A DNA stretch of 64,000 nt from Sapria himalayana (taxonomy: Eukaryota > Streptophyta > Magnoliopsida > Malpighiales > Rafflesiaceae). Below, piece after piece: positions 42,560 through 52,689 of this stretch (positions are counted from its first letter, which is position 1; each line of letters begins with the position of its first letter). Position numbers and translations under genes: made by a program. Where the stretch lies: positions 1 through 64,000 of the forward strand of contig JAREIK010010485.1 in the NCBI GenBank assembly GCA_029783825.1, read 5' to 3'. Under the pieces are notes generated by a model. It had not been told where the DNA came from and did not search any database. It was given only the letters and a program-made list of their open reading frames with translations.

Positions 42560-44970
42560 TTTTAACTTATATTGTGTTCATGATAAAATTTGTTCAAAAA
42601 TGAGACCAATCAAATTATTCGAATCCTTACCCTTTTGATCAAATTGATATATATAAATTTGTTAATCATTATTATGGTAGCTACTACCCAATTCAATTAA
42701 CCTTAATATATTTATGGGGCATTTGGAATGCATATAATGCTGTTGTAAAAAATTGTCATGAACTATATAGACATGTGCCTTTAAATAATGTGTTTCCTTT
42801 CTCATGCGCATGGCTATGTATGCATCTTTCTGAAGAATGAAGTTAGCAAAGGTAGACATATGACTATTCCTTTGATCCATATCATTCGTGCGAATTCGTA
42901 GAGTAACTTGCCTCCTTTTTTGTTACAATCAAACAAATACATATATTTGTTTAAGGACGAACACTATATAAACGGATTGATCCATGTCTGATGCTAACTA
43001 ATCCACATTGCATATCAATTCCATTAGAATAAATATACCTGGATGGCATTCTTTAAAAAAGGATTGTATATCTTTAGCTAATTCGCTACATTCTTGTTGC
43101 CTTAACAATGGTTTATAATTTTAATAAATATCATTTGATATACTTAATAAAGTTTTACCATATAGCATAGGCATGAAGAGTACTTTGATTAATTTATGAG
43201 TGAGACTTGGAATTACTATGTTGAGTAGATTTTCAGAAAATTTCTTGTTCCAGTATCTCAGAAGGTCATCTAAAATATTACTGTAAATATCTTTAATTAA
43301 AAGAGTATTATCTTCAATCAAAGGTATAAGATTAGTAAATAAGGCTAATTTTGTATCTAACATAAAATAACTTATTATTTAATAAGCACTTGCTGAAGTA
43401 TCTTGTATGATATGAATTTGCATTAGATTAGTACTATTTTTAAGACATATATACTTGCTTACGAACTGATAGGGATCAGCCACATCATTATCTTTTACAA
43501 TTTGGAGAGATCCTCATCATATAATTATCATCCATATTATTTTTATACCATAAGAAAGTACTCTCATAAGTTATGAACTTCTTACAATGAAAAGCAGCAG
43601 CACTGCTTATTGTTCTATATACATTTACTTTAGCGGTCAATTTACCATCTACTACATTCTCACTAGAGAAAAGAATTAGACTTCTAGCTAAAATCACGCT
43701 CATGAAAATGGAATTCCCAAGCACGGTAAATTATTCCACTAAAGTCAACGAAGGCTGGTAGATAGAATTTATAATTGTAGGCTGATGCTAGTTTGATTGT
43801 GAAAGTTTCATATCGAGGACATTGGATACTCTCCATGAGAATCTTAACCAAATCATCATAATTACTTAGAAATGAGTACTTTTTCTTAAACTATTTATAA
43901 GTATACTTTACTATTTCTATGGACCTACTAACATAAATTTTTGAGAGACTTTCGGGCATAAGTAACCATGTTTAAATAAGAGTTGATGTTTCTTTTAATG
44001 AAGCTCAATACATCCTTATTAATATTAAAAGCCTATTCCTGTAATTTATTCAAGGCTAAGCACAATTATGTATATCCAGTATTTAGATGAATATTAAAAT
44101 GGGTCAAGTTATGGGATGTAATTATGCGAAAATGCTGATAATATCACCTATTGGGTCAGATTAGTACCCACCATGCAAATTTGATATATAAAAAGGTGGT
44201 ATTAAATCCTCACTTATGGGTCTCCAAGCCTTAGGATTAAATACCGTTGTAGATTGAGAGTGATCGAAATTATGTCAATCTCAAAATTTCAAATTGCATA
44301 TAATTGCCTAAGATTGAGATTTTTTACCATCCTTATTCTTTACATAATATTCATTAAAGTTGAATTGACTTGTAACCTCAATCATATGTCAATCCAATAA
44401 GAATTCACCAAACACACACCTATCACATATTTCTTATATTATTTCTTTTAGGTTTGCCATTAGACAGCTTAACTTGTTGTGCCTTCTCATTACAGCTAGA
44501 AGCCTTGTGTGACACTATTTTCTTATCTTGCATTTTTGCACCTTTCAAGACATGAGCTTGGAATCTTACACACGTTTTTAGATATTCAATCAGAGTTTAT
44601 ATGGAACTACGGGGTAATCATAATACAGTTGAAGAAAGAACCTAGTACATAATAATAATGATCTCCAAGTGTAATGATCTAAATATTGAATAGGTGATAC
44701 TAAGACAATGTGATCAGGGTAGATCTTGAGATAATCCTTAGTAGTTGTCTTCTCTTTAGAGATCATCATCTTAAATATTTCATTCGTATGCTCATACAAA
44801 TTGGTTTCTCCTCATTATACATTGAAGTATAGTCCTCAATTGACTTTTGCAAATAGAATAATTTACTCTCTGTTAGATGAGACCTAGAATCCTTTCTCAA
44901 TATATCCAGTACATCATCCTGATAACTCATTACATTCGAATGAGAACTTTGGTATCTTTCAAGATCCATC
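42560..44970 (-). pseudogene. T7-like single-subunit RNA polymerase, mitochondrial linear-plasmid type, broken
   Basis: The intact family transcribes DNA as a one-protein enzyme; plant mitochondrial linear plasmids encode a distinct branch. Read on the minus strand, pieces in order: an N-terminal part at 44590-44969 (DVLDILRKDSRSHLTES, DYLKIYPDHIVLVSP); WRPISEDLIPPFYISNLHGG at about 44190-44260; LNKLQE at about 44050; LASAYNYKFYLPAFVDFSGI running into IYRAWEFHFHERDFS, the DFRGRIYR-type motif, at 43690-43800; QDTSASAY then stop at 43379-43405, motif A, with the metal-binding Asp present; KLIKVLFMPMLYGKT at 43151-43201, motif B with its Lys and Tyr; TFANFILQKDAYIAM at 42809-42853; and VHDNF at 42750-42764, motif C with its Asp. 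At least six stops or frameshifts interrupt it, one turning the codon after motif A's Tyr into TAA. Nuclear RpoT genes are the alternative; the HFHERD segment after the DFRGRIYR-type motif fits the plasmid branch better from memory. Confidence 0.82.
43379..43381 (-). other. In-frame stop directly after RNA-polymerase motif A
   Basis: The minus-strand codons read Gln-Asp-Thr-Ser-Ala-Ser-Ala-Tyr-TAA-Ile-Ile. One C-to-T change from CAA would account for the stop, which fits decay of a formerly open frame. Confidence 0.7.
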
Positions 44971-44999
44971 TCAATATCATAATATATTCGATCCTAGAT

Positions 45000-45900
45000 A
45001 TTCTTCGTTAAATCATGAAATCTACTATAGATTACCAATTAAATGAACCATCTACGTACATGCACACTTCTGTTAGACCCAAAGATTTTCATACTAGGAT
45101 ATAAGAATTATAAACCTAAAAAATCAAGTAATAAAAACCTCTAAGCCTTGAACAAGGTCTATGAGGCACCTTTTTAGGTAGGAACTCCTTTCTCGAAACT
45201 AAATATGAGGCAAGCTATTATAAATAAGAGACACTCAACACTCTTCTAGCCTTTACCAGGATCTCAATACAAAATCCACCTTTTCTATGAGGGATGAATT
45301 GTGTACTCTACATTAACACTCATACAGAGAAAGATAGGCACCTATCTCTCAGCTAGGAACCAAATTTTTCGAGAAAATGTACAGGGGGGGTGGTTTTGAT
45401 CTATCGAGGGGAAAAGCGGGATGGTTTTCCTAGTTACAACTTTTTGGAAAAAAAAGAACCTTCAATCCGTGCTGATCTTTAGAGCCAAAATATGATTTTA
45501 TCTCTAAATATCAACTAGACTAGGTATAAAAATGTCTCGCCACACGGGAGGGTCAAAGTCAAGCATGCTTAATATTTGGTATAATTTTAAAATTTAAAAC
45601 ATTTATATATTTAGTGGTTGTTATAATAGTCCAAATAAATCAAATCTGTGCATGGTTTTATTAATTTTATTAAGATTTTTAACATTTGTTATTTTTAGAC
45701 TTAATAAATATATAATCTAGGCTGAAGAATTGGGTCGAAATCCCAATTTTTATGAGATTTTTAGGAAGATACATGTAAAAAAAAGCGGATGGTCAGTTTG
45801 TTGACAACAAGTCTTAGATGATTACTGTAAGAATCTCTTATATTAATACAATTTTATAATACTATAGTAAACTTTGAAAGTTGTTTGGAATGCAAAATAT
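45000..45900. other. Region of unknown origin, CACTA element 2
   Basis: Moderately AT-rich sequence with no ORF over 60 codons. A G-rich spot (ACAGGGGGGGTGG, about 45384) and the relatively GC-rich segment 45060-45480 might be part of the same insert as the RNA-polymerase remnant, for example plasmid flanking sequence. I see nothing decisive. Confidence 0.35.
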
Positions 45901-45954
45901 TAATTTATTTTATGAATATCTAGAATAGTAGTTTTCTCTATTTTATCATAGGAA

Positions 45955-46625
45955 CTCATGGAAGAACGTGTGATAGTTACTTCTAAACAAGTTGAGGGTT
46001 CTATGGATTTTCAACAAATTGACTATGATCCTATCTATTTGGAGACCATAAGAGGTCATAAGAAGTAGTGAGTGTGTGGCATTAGCTCAAAGGAAGTGAC
46101 ATTTTGTTGCAGCAGTCGTGCTTCTAATTCATATATCACAGCAACGGTGGATGAGGTGGTCGAATAATAAGTTATGGAAAAAAGTGAATGTTTTGAAGTT
46201 ATGGAAACCAAAATGAAAGAGAAGGATGAGCAGATATCTCATTTGAAGGAAGAAATGCAGAAAATGAAAGAAGATAAGGATGAGTAGAATAATCATTTTT
46301 TTTTTGAAGTTATGGAAACCAAAATGAAAGAGAAGGATGAGCAGATATCTCATTTGAAGAAAGAAATGCAAAAAATGAAAGAAGATAAGGATGAGCAGAT
46401 TAATCATTGAAGGAAGAAATGCAAGAAATTAAAGAAATAAATGATGAGATGAAATAAATGAATGATGAGATGAAAGATATTAAGAATTTAATGCAACAGT
46501 AGATGTCCTATATGGAGTCACAGTTAGTGGCGTTGACTGTGATAGATATCATTCTGAGATCTAGTTACAAAACCAAGCAGGAGAGGCTAGCACAAATGCA
46601 GTAATTAATAATGAGGATGATTTTG
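45955..46625 (+). pseudogene. Coiled-coil protein remnant, probably the CACTA element's own gene
   Basis: On the + strand, ELMEERVIVTSKQVEGSMDF (from about 45956) and later MEKSECFEVMETKMKEKDEQ followed by ISHLKEEMQKMKEDKDE form a charged helical segment. The latter is duplicated in tandem (46192-46296 and 46303-46407). Stops separate the pieces. Downstream, 46508-46605 contains CTATATGGAGTCACAGTTAGTGG and GGAGAGGCTAGCACAAATGCA, shared with the minus strand of element 1 (680-800). A Glu/Lys-rich coiled coil near the C-terminus is common in plant TNPA-like (Transposase_24-type) proteins. The catalytic TNPD-type protein is not seen. The assignment to TNPA is inferred from position and sharing between the two elements. 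Confidence 0.5.
46192..46407 (+). repeat. 105-bp tandem duplication in the coiled-coil coding segment
   Basis: 46192-46296 and 46303-46407 are nearly identical; the 111-bp period (37 codons) keeps the frame. Each copy holds METKMKEKDEQISHL. A T run separates them. Confidence 0.88.
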
Positions 46626-46629
46626 TATC

Positions 46630-47300
46630 AGAATTATTTTTGAACTATTTTTTATTTTTATCTATATATAGCTAAACAAGATGATATTTTTTTGGAGGTA
46701 TCATTTTTTATATTTTGGTTTTGTTCTTTGCTTTTCCGATTAACCTTATCATGAATCTTTACAGGACATCTAATGTGAGACACATAAAAAAATTCTGATC
46801 CAAAGCCTTCAGACATTGTCATGGTCCTTCCTATGGATGGGTTCCATCTTTACCGATCTCAGATGGATCAAAAGGATGTCGAGCTTCTATTATCTTTATT
46901 TTTTCTGAAACATTTTATTTTTGCACTCTCTATCTCTCTCTAAATATCATTTCTGACCATCTTTTAGATATCTATTGAAGTTGTATAACTATCAACTCAG
47001 TTTCATGTTTGTTCATATCTATAAATACTATTTGTGTATATCTATGAATATGTTTGTGTACCTGAATATTTCGGGTAGAGTTTTAGCCTATTATAGTTAT
47101 AAAAAAGGCTTGGCTGGTCCTCCTGGTCTAGGGAATAGCATGTTATTTCTGAAGTTGTGAGATGAACGAAAAAATTCTGGTCCCACGCAGACTTAGTTTT
47201 GTTCTTTACACTCTAATTTCATGTAGATCTACACTGTCGCTGTTCAAATCTGTGACTACTTTTTATCCGTCAACGGTGGAATTAAACTATTGAATTTTTA
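46630..47300 (+). other. Probable 5' flank of the BPC pseudogene
   Basis: About 670 bp without an ORF, less AT-rich than its surroundings between 46780 and 47260. At 47340-47378 a pyrimidine-rich stretch ending CATAG directly precedes the BPC start region and could be the 3' end of a leader intron, a feature of many BPC genes. If so, the fragment came from genomic DNA rather than from a spliced transcript. This is inference. Confidence 0.4.
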
Positions 47301-47381
47301 ATTGCCATAATGATTGCTAATAAAAATCAATTAAATGTGTTCATTCTGCTTGTTCTCTTTCTCTTGCATGCTCATAGTTTC

Positions 47382-48103
47382 ATGGATGATGACAGGCTGA
47401 ACAAGAGGAACTGTGGCTATTACAAGCCATCTTTCAAGTGGCATCTTGGTCTACAACTAATACCTAGCATGGAAAACCACGACATGAAGCCTTTCTTACC
47501 GGGATGTGATCTTAACAACTTTATCATTAATGCCAACATTCATTCCATCTCTATGAATGCGATGTCTTCAACACATCTCTTGCAATACAATACACGAGAG
47601 ATGTCTGGATAAACCAGAGAGATTAAGTTTTTGAACAAGTTACCTCCAAATGCTTCTTATCATGTCCTCACAGAAACTTCTAGAGCTTATCTATTGTAGA
47701 TTTTATACCAACATGATTCTTTGCGAGGTGAAAGGATTTGTAAGATAGATCAACCAAGCCCTAATGAATAATGTAGTCAATCCAAGAGAAAGTAAAGTGG
47801 TGATCCGCCAAAAAAATAAAAACCTGAGAAATCGAGGAAACCAAAGGATCCAAACTCTGTTTCTATTCCACATTTGAAAGCTCCAAAGAAATGCTTGGGC
47901 GTGGTCATCAATAGCAATGACATGGATATCTTCGGCATTCCCATACTAGTCTGCACTTGCATAGTGAGTCTTAGCAGTGCTATCTATGGGGCTGTGGTAG
48001 GTGCCAATCCGCATGCTACACAACTAGCACATCGATGTATCCCTTGCTGATTAGCATGAAAAGAAGAGGAGTGGGGATAGCTAGGAAGAACATGAGTCAA
48101 GAT
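47382..48103 (+). pseudogene. BBR/BPC (BASIC PENTACYSTEINE) GAGA-binding transcription factor, broken and 3'-truncated
   Basis: Intact BPC proteins are nuclear, bind GA-rich repeats and regulate homeotic and other genes. Here ATG at 47382 opens MDDDRLNKRNCGYYKPSF, then KWHLGLQLIPSM and MKPFLPGCD, which follow the conserved N-terminus of group I BPCs. After an in-frame TAA (47610-47612) the same frame continues with TREIKFLNKLPPNASYHVLT. A basic linker, KPEKSRKPKDPN, and APKKCLGVVINSNDMDIFG with IPILVCTC reach the Cys-rich DNA-binding domain (47901-47960). A frameshift follows, then QCYLWGCGRCQSACYTTSTS and MYPLLISMKRRGVGIARKNM with SQD to 48103. The last 40 or so conserved residues, ending in the usual HWAKHGTNKFVTIR-type tail, are missing or replaced. 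Several conserved residues are changed. An upstream ATG at 47310 adds a hydrophobic stretch that is probably untranslated leader, not a signal peptide. Confidence 0.9.
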
Positions 48104-48194
48104 GTCTTGTTATATGAAGTTTACAAATTTTGCAGTCATTTGCTTTTTTTTTATATTGGGAAGACAAAACATCTAATTTTTGAAGTTTTGTTCC

Positions 48195-48315
48195 TCTTTT
48201 TTTCTTTGAATGTGTATTGTTTTTATGGAGTGCATATTATTTTCATGAGTGCATATTGTTTTTATGGAGTGTATATAGTTTTTATGGAGTCTATATTATT
48301 TTTATGGAGAGTAGA
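48195..48315 (+). repeat. Short tandem repeat, unit about 18-24 bp
   Basis: Five or six imperfect copies of TTTTTATGGAGTGTATAT follow the BPC remnant. The ORFs across it (48035-48331, 48217-48423) are low complexity beyond the BPC part. Confidence 0.75.
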
Positions 48316-48515
48316 TTGGATTGTTCTGTAGTTACATTGATGCATACAAACGAAGTGACGATCCTTGCTTCGAACCAAGAGAGGAAGTATATTACAGCAG
48401 AAGCTATAGGGTTGATCGACTAATATAATGAAGCTAAGTAATCAAAATTATTGGTGCAAGCACATGGATAGGGAAAGAAATATTCTAAGAAAGCCGCACG
48501 AGAGCTTGGTGGTGT

Positions 48516-48532
48516 GGGGGGGGGGGGGGGGG
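48516..48532 (+). repeat. Homopolymeric G tract (17 G)
   Basis: Seventeen consecutive G in an AT-rich context, preceded by GGTGGTGT. It could form a G-quadruplex, and it is a likely place for sequencing or assembly length error. Confidence 0.9.
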
Positions 48533-48769
48533 TGAAAAGGTAGAGCAACCCTTTTAGTGGTTATAGGACTAGGAGAGAGTTCTAGTTGTGGAAGGCAAGG
48601 TGCGAACTTTGATGCTCCAAGCCTTGCTCGTGGCTTGTCTTCCAGGTTTTCTTCTAAGAGTTTTTACATATATTTTCAAAAATTTAAATAATATTCGCAT
48701 TTCTTATAATGTTGATAGTGATGTTTTGTGCCTTCTTTGTAAAGTATAAATGGGATAATACTTTACCTA

Positions 48770-49020
48770 CTATTATATATATATAATAGATATATATATA
48801 TATATATCTATACTTGCTGTTCTATATCTATAAGACATCCATATATACTACAGTATATATGTATATATACTATAATATATATGTAAATATATACTACTGT
48901 GTATATATATGTATATAATACAATATATATGTACATATATACTATAGTATATATGTATATATATACTAATATATGTACATATACACTACAATATGATATA
49001 TACATATATATTGTATATAA
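48770..49020. repeat. AT-rich palindromic minisatellite
   Basis: Repeats of TATATATGTATATATACTA, about 24-44 bp apart. Each unit is nearly self-complementary, so open frames appear on both strands (48808-49005 minus, 48899-49114 plus); they are not genes. Confidence 0.85.
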
Positions 49021-49229
49021 CTATCTTATTGATGAGCATGATGTTTGTTATATTGCTTATGTTTTGTTGGGTGTCATGTTCTCTACTTTATCAATTGATA
49101 CATTTTTCTATTGATAACTTTTTGGAGAAAGAATTACCATGTCTTATAGATTGAGGCATGCCTGGCACAAATAGGTGCACTTTGAGAGTGATATAAAGGT
49201 TATACTTCCTGTTAGTTGCCCTGAATAAA

Positions 49230-49880
49230 AATAACTTGTTATATAAGGGCATTGTTTGTATGAGGTTATTCATCAAGTGTATTATATTTATTTTATGTTG
49301 TGTGATTTAATGTTTTACATGGCATCAAAAATGACCCCATGGAAAGGATTGCATCCACTTTGCACTAGCTACCATGATTACTCATGCATTGTGTGCTATG
49401 CAAATCTTCACATGCTCACTGTATGTTATCAAGAACATTGCAACTCACTGTGTGTTATTAAAATAATTGCTCACAAGGCTTAGACCTTGATTCCATCTAC
49501 ATCAATGCAATATGTGGCCCATAGGGGTGGATGCTGCTGAATATGAGTTCAATGAGCTAGATCTGATGCTCTACGACCTCAAATACTAGCAAGAGGTGAG
49601 ATGTTAATTTCTCTGTGAGCTCGTAATAGGATTGGCATAGCATTTAGCAGTGAAAGTTTTTGTTTTTTTGTTTTTTTTGTTTTTTTTGTTTTTTTTGTTT
49701 TTTTTGTTTTTTTTGTTTTTTTTGTTTTTAATTTGATCTGGTTGCTTGGATAGGGCATAGACCCTTCTTATCATGTCAAAACTCTGAAGTTGTGTAGAGA
49801 AGCTAGATGGGCTATTATAATGGAAATGAAGTGTAGGTAAGACATCTACTCAAACATCATGATAGGTAATTTGACAAGCA
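49230..49880 (+). other. Possible decayed gene fragments, unrecognised
   Basis: On the + strand EYEFNELDLMLYDLKY (about 49538-49587) and, beyond a T-rich tract that could be part of an intron, DPSYHVKTLKLCREARWAII followed by MEMKCR (about 49757-49836) look protein-like. A further open stretch at 49256-49483 is Cys- and His-rich. I do not recognise a family, and the pieces may not belong together. Confidence is low. Confidence 0.3.
49657..49729 (+). repeat. (T8G)n minisatellite
   Basis: Eight copies of a 9-bp unit GTTTTTTTT in perfect register. It lies between two protein-like fragments and is probably a slippage product. Confidence 0.9.
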
Positions 49881-50820
49881 TTCTTATGAAGTATATTTGG
49901 TTTTCTTATTGATTAAACTCATGTTCTTATGGTTAGAGTAACGTTTGTTCCCAATAGTATTGAGATAATATTTCATTGATGATGATAATGAGAGGTTGAA
50001 AGAAAAGCTGTATGAAGTAGTAATCAAGTTTTCTTGTTTCATATAATTTTGTGTACATGAGATATTCATATATTTTTTACTTTCGTGAATGATATTAATA
50101 CTAGCTTTTAATATCTCATGCATCGAAGCAAAATTAACTATGTATGATCATAACTTTCAAATATTCTTTCAAATTGTCATTTATTTTTAATAAAAAAAAT
50201 TTTCATATAGTTTTTTAAGCAAAAAAACTTAATAATAAATTTTAGATCAAATGGGATAAGAAGATTATAATTTTTTTTTTAATTTTTGGTAATAACCATT
50301 CCTATGCATCAGTTATTTAGTTGAACAAGAAAGGTGCAATATATGGACAAGATAAAGAAAAATGAGAAGATAGGAAAATAGGGTGTGCGTGTGTGTTTTT
50401 GGACACATATAGTTATACTATATTCATGCTGTATGCATGTATATTACATATATACATGCCTATGCATTTGAAGTAATTATAAAGAAATATCTGATGCATA
50501 CGTGCTTGATAACACAGTTCATTAGTTTTTTTATTACTGAATGTTGCAAACCATCCCCGTTAATCCCAAGCCTTTTCTTAACAACTTGAGCGGAATGATG
50601 GTCATTGTAAAACTCACGTGGAAAATGGAATACAAAAGTGAGCTACCTTGTGTTCTTTTCTTATGCATTGTATTTTTTTTCTCATTTTTTTCTTTAGTTT
50701 CTTTTAGATTTCCATGTTTCGGTGGATTTTTATATGAACCTATAGGTGGGAAAAAATTCAATACCACGCAGCTTGTTATCATTTCAACTACCATTTCCCT
50801 TTTGTTTGGTACTTTCTAAT
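49880..50820. other. AT-rich stretch without a recognisable gene
   Basis: Contains open frames of 79-92 codons on both strands (49884-50123 minus, 50541-50819 plus) with no recognisable domain. A short GTGTGCGTGTGTG run is at about 50382. I see nothing else. Confidence 0.4.
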
Positions 50821-50979
50821 GAGTTTTGTATGGAAATAATACATTTTAAATAAAAAATCCAAAATATAATGCTAGTTTGAAAATTATTACCAAATTAATG
50901 CATTTGAGAAATAGCATGACAATTTGCATCATTGTGAATGATGGTCATTGCTATGCTATTGAATTTTTAAAAATCAAAG
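50821..50979 (+). repeat. Left terminal inverted repeat of the nested element
   Basis: Reverse complement of 52524-52680 with roughly 80% identity by eye. Confidence 0.75.
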
Positions 50980-51023
50980 GCTGACATTATGAATGCTAGC
51001 TATTACATTTTAAAAATTTTTAA

Positions 51024-51683
51024 ATGGAGGCATTGAGAATGAAGAGAGAGTGTGTGGCATCCAACATAGTGAAAAACAGAAGTACATCCACCACCTTGGC
51101 TACTACTGAAAATATCACTCCAGTTCTCCGAAATTCATACCTGAAAGAAGCCATAAAACCTCTTACCATAGCCAACACTTCTCCTCCTCAATTTCTTTCT
51201 TTTAGTCAATTTGAACCATTAGGGAAGGACTTAAGCTCGCCATTAGAAACACTGACAAAGATTGAAGATGTGATGAATGTTTTACCGGTGATGGAAAGGA
51301 AGAAAAAAAACATAGTGATTATTCGAGGAATCATTCAAAAGTAGATATTTGCCAAAATTTATGGAGCTTAAGTGCATCGTAGATGATTATTCGAGTAGAG
51401 AGTTGTTTTATATGTGGGTGATCTTAAATGGGTTTCTGATATCTGGCCAAATTATAGTTGGCAAGCAGGTAACAACATTGCAGAGTACATTATCACAGAT
51501 ATGCAAAGTCAGATCTATGGAATAGGTGACGAGGCTGTAAGAGTATGGCTCATGGGAATCACCACATTCCAAACTTACATTAAGTGTAAAGCAGGCTTTC
51601 CATCTCTGGAGACTATTTGGGAACTTTATCCAGTCACTGTTCCAGCAGGAAGCCTAAGTCTTAGCCTCAATCTCAACGAGTAA
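51024..51683 (+). pseudogene. Unrecognised coding fragment inside the nested element
   Basis: Two open pieces. The first, 51024-51344 (106 codons), starts MEALRMKRECVASNI, is Ser/Thr/Pro-rich in the middle and ends MERKKKNIVIIRGIIQK. The second, 51414-51683 (89 codons), contains SDIWPNYSWQAGNNIAEYI and GDEAVRVWLMGITTFQTYIK with GFPSLETIWELYP. The second is rich in Trp and looks like folded protein rather than random sequence. A stop-rich gap of 70 bp lies between them. I do not recognise the family. A captured host gene or an old retroelement protein are both possible. Confidence 0.4.
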
Positions 51684-52039
51684 AACAATTCTTTTTTTAT
51701 TTTTTTCTCTCAGATTACTTAGTGTGATAAATCAGTCACTTATGATATCCATCAATGACTCAAATACACACCCACAAAGACACGCACAAACATATACACC
51801 CACACACTTATTCATAGGTACCATCATCTCAACTATTGTATAAATGTGTGCTTAAAAACTTCATATCTCACTAGTCATGCATTTGACTATGTTTTAAAAA
51901 AGAAGAAAAATGGGTGTATGAGCAAAACATCTACATGTGAGAGTGGCTTTGGCTAGAAAAAGATTGAATCTGGATTACTTACAAAAAGCACAACATGCAG
52001 TCCTAATTACTCCATTAAAATCGACAAAGAAACTCAATT

Positions 52040-52460
52040 TCAAAACCATGAGTTCATTTCTGCAGGTTCTACTTGCTCAAGTTTGCCGTCGTGGCTCCAG
52101 TGGTATAAAGAAGAAAAGTGGGATGATGATAAGATGCCTATTTGTTTTATTAAATATGATATATGGCCTTATTATACTCGAATGTATCTAAACCCTCTTC
52201 TTTTTATTAAATAATTTGTTTTTTTTTTCTTTTATTATTATTTAGAGTGATCCTGTCAACTTCAACAAATCAAGGGATGCTTTACACAAGTGGCTTCTCC
52301 ATTAAAATCTAAAGAAAACCAAAAAGTTAAATTCATCTTATTCATCTTCCTTTTCTACATCATCTCTTAATCAAACCACCAACTTAACTTGGCTGCTCAC
52401 TTGGAAATCTGTTTTGCCAAGATACAATATTGAAAGCATAAATGAATCCAAATTGGAACT
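52040..52460 (+). pseudogene. Further coding fragments inside the nested element
   Basis: A piece at about 52077-52195 reads SSLPSWLQWYKEEKWDDDKM followed by PICFIKYDIWPYYT. After a T-rich tract ending TTTAG (a plausible intron end) another piece reads SDPVNFNKSRDALHKWLLH. This exon-intron look, continuing the Trp-rich text upstream, suggests one spliced gene captured in the element. No function can be given. Confidence 0.35.
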
Positions 52461-52523
52461 CGTGTAAAACCCAAATTCAAGCCTGATTTCGACATCATCA
52501 AGCGAGGCAGACATTGATAAAGG

Positions 52524-52680
52524 GCTTCATTTTTAAAATTCAATAGCATGGCAATGATTGTCGTTCACAATGACGGAAATTTCCATGCTATTTCCAGAAG
52601 CACTAGTTTGGTAATATTTTTCAAACAAGCATCATATTTTGGAATTTTTATTTAAAACATTATATTTCCATACAAAATTC
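52524..52680 (-). repeat. Right terminal inverted repeat of the nested element
   Basis: Pairs with 50821-50979 in inverted orientation. A 56-codon open frame here (MAMIVVHNDGNFHAIS...) is a by-product of the repeat. Confidence 0.75.
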
Positions 52681-52689
52681 TTTTCTAGC

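Larger units (their letters stand above)
50821..52680 (+). mobile_element. Nested element with 157-159-bp terminal inverted repeats, probably Mutator-like
   Basis: Left repeat 50821-50979 and right repeat 52524-52680 are imperfect inverted copies. Both outer ends read GARTTTTGTATGGAAAT inwards, and both contain CATTGTGAA(T/C)GA and TTGC(T/C)ATGCTATTGAATTTT in matching order. Long inverted repeats starting with G are typical of Mutator-like elements. The flanking 9-bp sequences, CTTTCTAAT and TTTTCTAGC, agree at 6 of 9 positions: possibly a decayed target duplication, possibly chance. No MURA transposase is visible. The interior holds protein-like fragments, so it may be a gene-carrying non-autonomous element. 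Strand is set by the interior reading frames only. Confidence 0.65.

Noticed and set aside
46129..46407. 92-codon minus-strand Leu/Phe-rich ORF
   Set aside because: Antisense of the duplicated coiled-coil segment; its repeat structure comes from that duplication.
47310..47381. Signal peptide in front of the BPC-like protein
   Set aside because: The hydrophobic stretch is encoded by a pyrimidine-rich leader ending CATAG. BPC proteins start at the MDDD position and are nuclear, so this is more likely untranslated or intronic.
48808..49114. Overlapping ORFs on both strands
   Set aside because: Both come from an AT palindromic minisatellite; Ile/Tyr/Val-rich low complexity.
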